Shown: piece by piece, positions 6,533 to 6,799 of the stretch | Numbering within the stretch: position 1 is the stretch's first letter | Layout: each line of letters begins with the position of its first letter | Source: an uncultured Ruminococcus sp. | GTDB taxonomy: Bacteria; Bacillota; Clostridia; Oscillospirales; Ruminococcaceae | Length of the DNA: 6,799 nt | Reading direction: 5' to 3' | Assembly (NCBI GenBank): GCA_946544695.1 | Contig: CAMNMO010000154.1 | Location: 1-6,799 of the forward strand | Notes under the pieces: generated by a model | Told to the model about the DNA's origin: nothing | Seen by the model: only the letters and a program-made list of their open reading frames with translations | The model's database searches: none | Translations under genes and position numbers: made by a program

Positions 6533-6552
6533 GTTATTTTACTCTCCCTTTT

Positions 6553-6578
6553 CTGCCGCCCTGAATAAACTTCGGCAG
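6553..6578 (-). other. Intercistronic hairpin before the GTPase gene
   Basis: CTGCCG (6553-6558) and CGGCAG (6573-6578) form a 6-base stem with a 14-base loop. It begins one base after the stop codon of the upstream gene and ends just before the ribosome site of the GTPase gene. There is no T-run, so it is not a convincing terminator; mRNA processing or translational tuning is possible. Confidence 0.35.
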
Positions 6579-6579
6579 C

Positions 6580-6799
6580 TCAGAAAAAATCATTGTCAGG
6601 GTCGTAGGATACAAATTCCTCGCCTAGCTTCGGCTTGGGTATGAAGCTGTTCATGCCGCCGTCAGCCACGAACTCCATCTCGCAGAGATACTCGTAGCCG
6701 TCCTCGAAAACAGGCAGGCATTTTGTGCAGTTCATGCTCTTGTAGTAGTTGAGTATGTCATCGGCGCAAAGCACCACAGTGCCCTTTTTGCCGTTGACC
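6580..6799 (-). CDS. C-terminal part of an unrecognised protein (runs off the window)
   Basis: The frame is open from the right edge of the window to the TGA at 6580-6582, so only the last 72 residues or so are visible. A GTG at 6777 could be read as a start, but it has no clear ribosome site and the open frame continues through it to the edge, so the true start is probably outside. The visible part is acidic and has a CTKC pair followed by a third cysteine in EYLCEMEF. This could be a metal-binding loop, or just scattered cysteines. It ends YDPDNDFF. It is followed 47 bases later by the GTPase fusion gene on the same strand, suggesting one operon. I do not recognise the family. Confidence 0.7.
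   Translation of the reverse strand, partial: VNGKKGTVVLCADDILNYYKSMNCTKCLPVFEDGYEYLCEMEFVADGGMNSFIPKPKLGEEFVSYDPDNDFF

Noticed and set aside
5432..6568. 378-residue open frame on the plus strand
   Set aside because: It starts inside the terminator hairpin and is antisense to the GTPase fusion gene, which has a clear Walker A motif and ribosome site.
1..6799. CRISPR array, tRNA, rRNA or insertion sequence
   Set aside because: I saw no regularly spaced direct repeats, tRNA-like cloverleaf, rRNA segment, or transposase with flanking terminal repeats.

Overview
The window looks like a chromosomal piece of a low-to-mid G+C Firmicute of class Clostridia, most likely a Ruminococcus-type rumen or gut bacterium. 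This placement is inference. It rests on AT-rich intergenic DNA against clearly more GC-rich genes, consensus sigma-A promoters with 17-base spacers, G-rich Shine-Dalgarno sites, a Firmicutes-type LexA box, and a cytoplasmic LacI-type sensor fused to GGDEF-EAL domains.

Layout, left to right. Bases 1-663 hold no convincing gene. They are AT-rich, with several inverted repeats, a candidate leftward promoter at the left edge and a terminator-like hairpin at 611-644. Bases 664-4404 (minus strand) encode one 1246-residue protein: a periplasmic-binding-protein-like sensor without a DNA-binding domain, an uncharacterised middle domain, a GGDEF-like domain (SGDEF), an EAL domain with all expected catalytic residues, and a roughly 340-residue C-terminal repeat region that reads as a beta-helix. 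It is most simply a ligand-responsive c-di-GMP phosphodiesterase. The 480-base divergent region 4405-4884 carries a leftward promoter for that gene and a rightward consensus promoter abutted by a LexA/SOS-box match. Both transcripts have structured leaders. Bases 4885-5403 (plus strand) encode a basic, helical 172-residue protein whose end resembles sigma-70 region 4 / phage ArpU-like proteins. A strong hairpin at 5424-5453 separates it from the convergent gene at 5576-6532.

The right part (minus strand) is an operon fragment: the C-terminal end of an unrecognised protein (6580 to beyond the window), then a COG0523/CobW-like GTPase fused to a YcgQ/TIGR03943-like C-terminal domain (5576-6532). 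The fusion lacks the CxCC motif typical of COG0523 metallochaperones.

The genes do not form one pathway. They are three separate transcription units: second-messenger turnover, a probably DNA-damage-inducible small protein, and a possible metal-homeostasis operon. The most notable points are the GGDEF-EAL/beta-helix fusion, the LexA-box promoter of the 172-residue gene, and the CxCC-less GTPase-YcgQ fusion.
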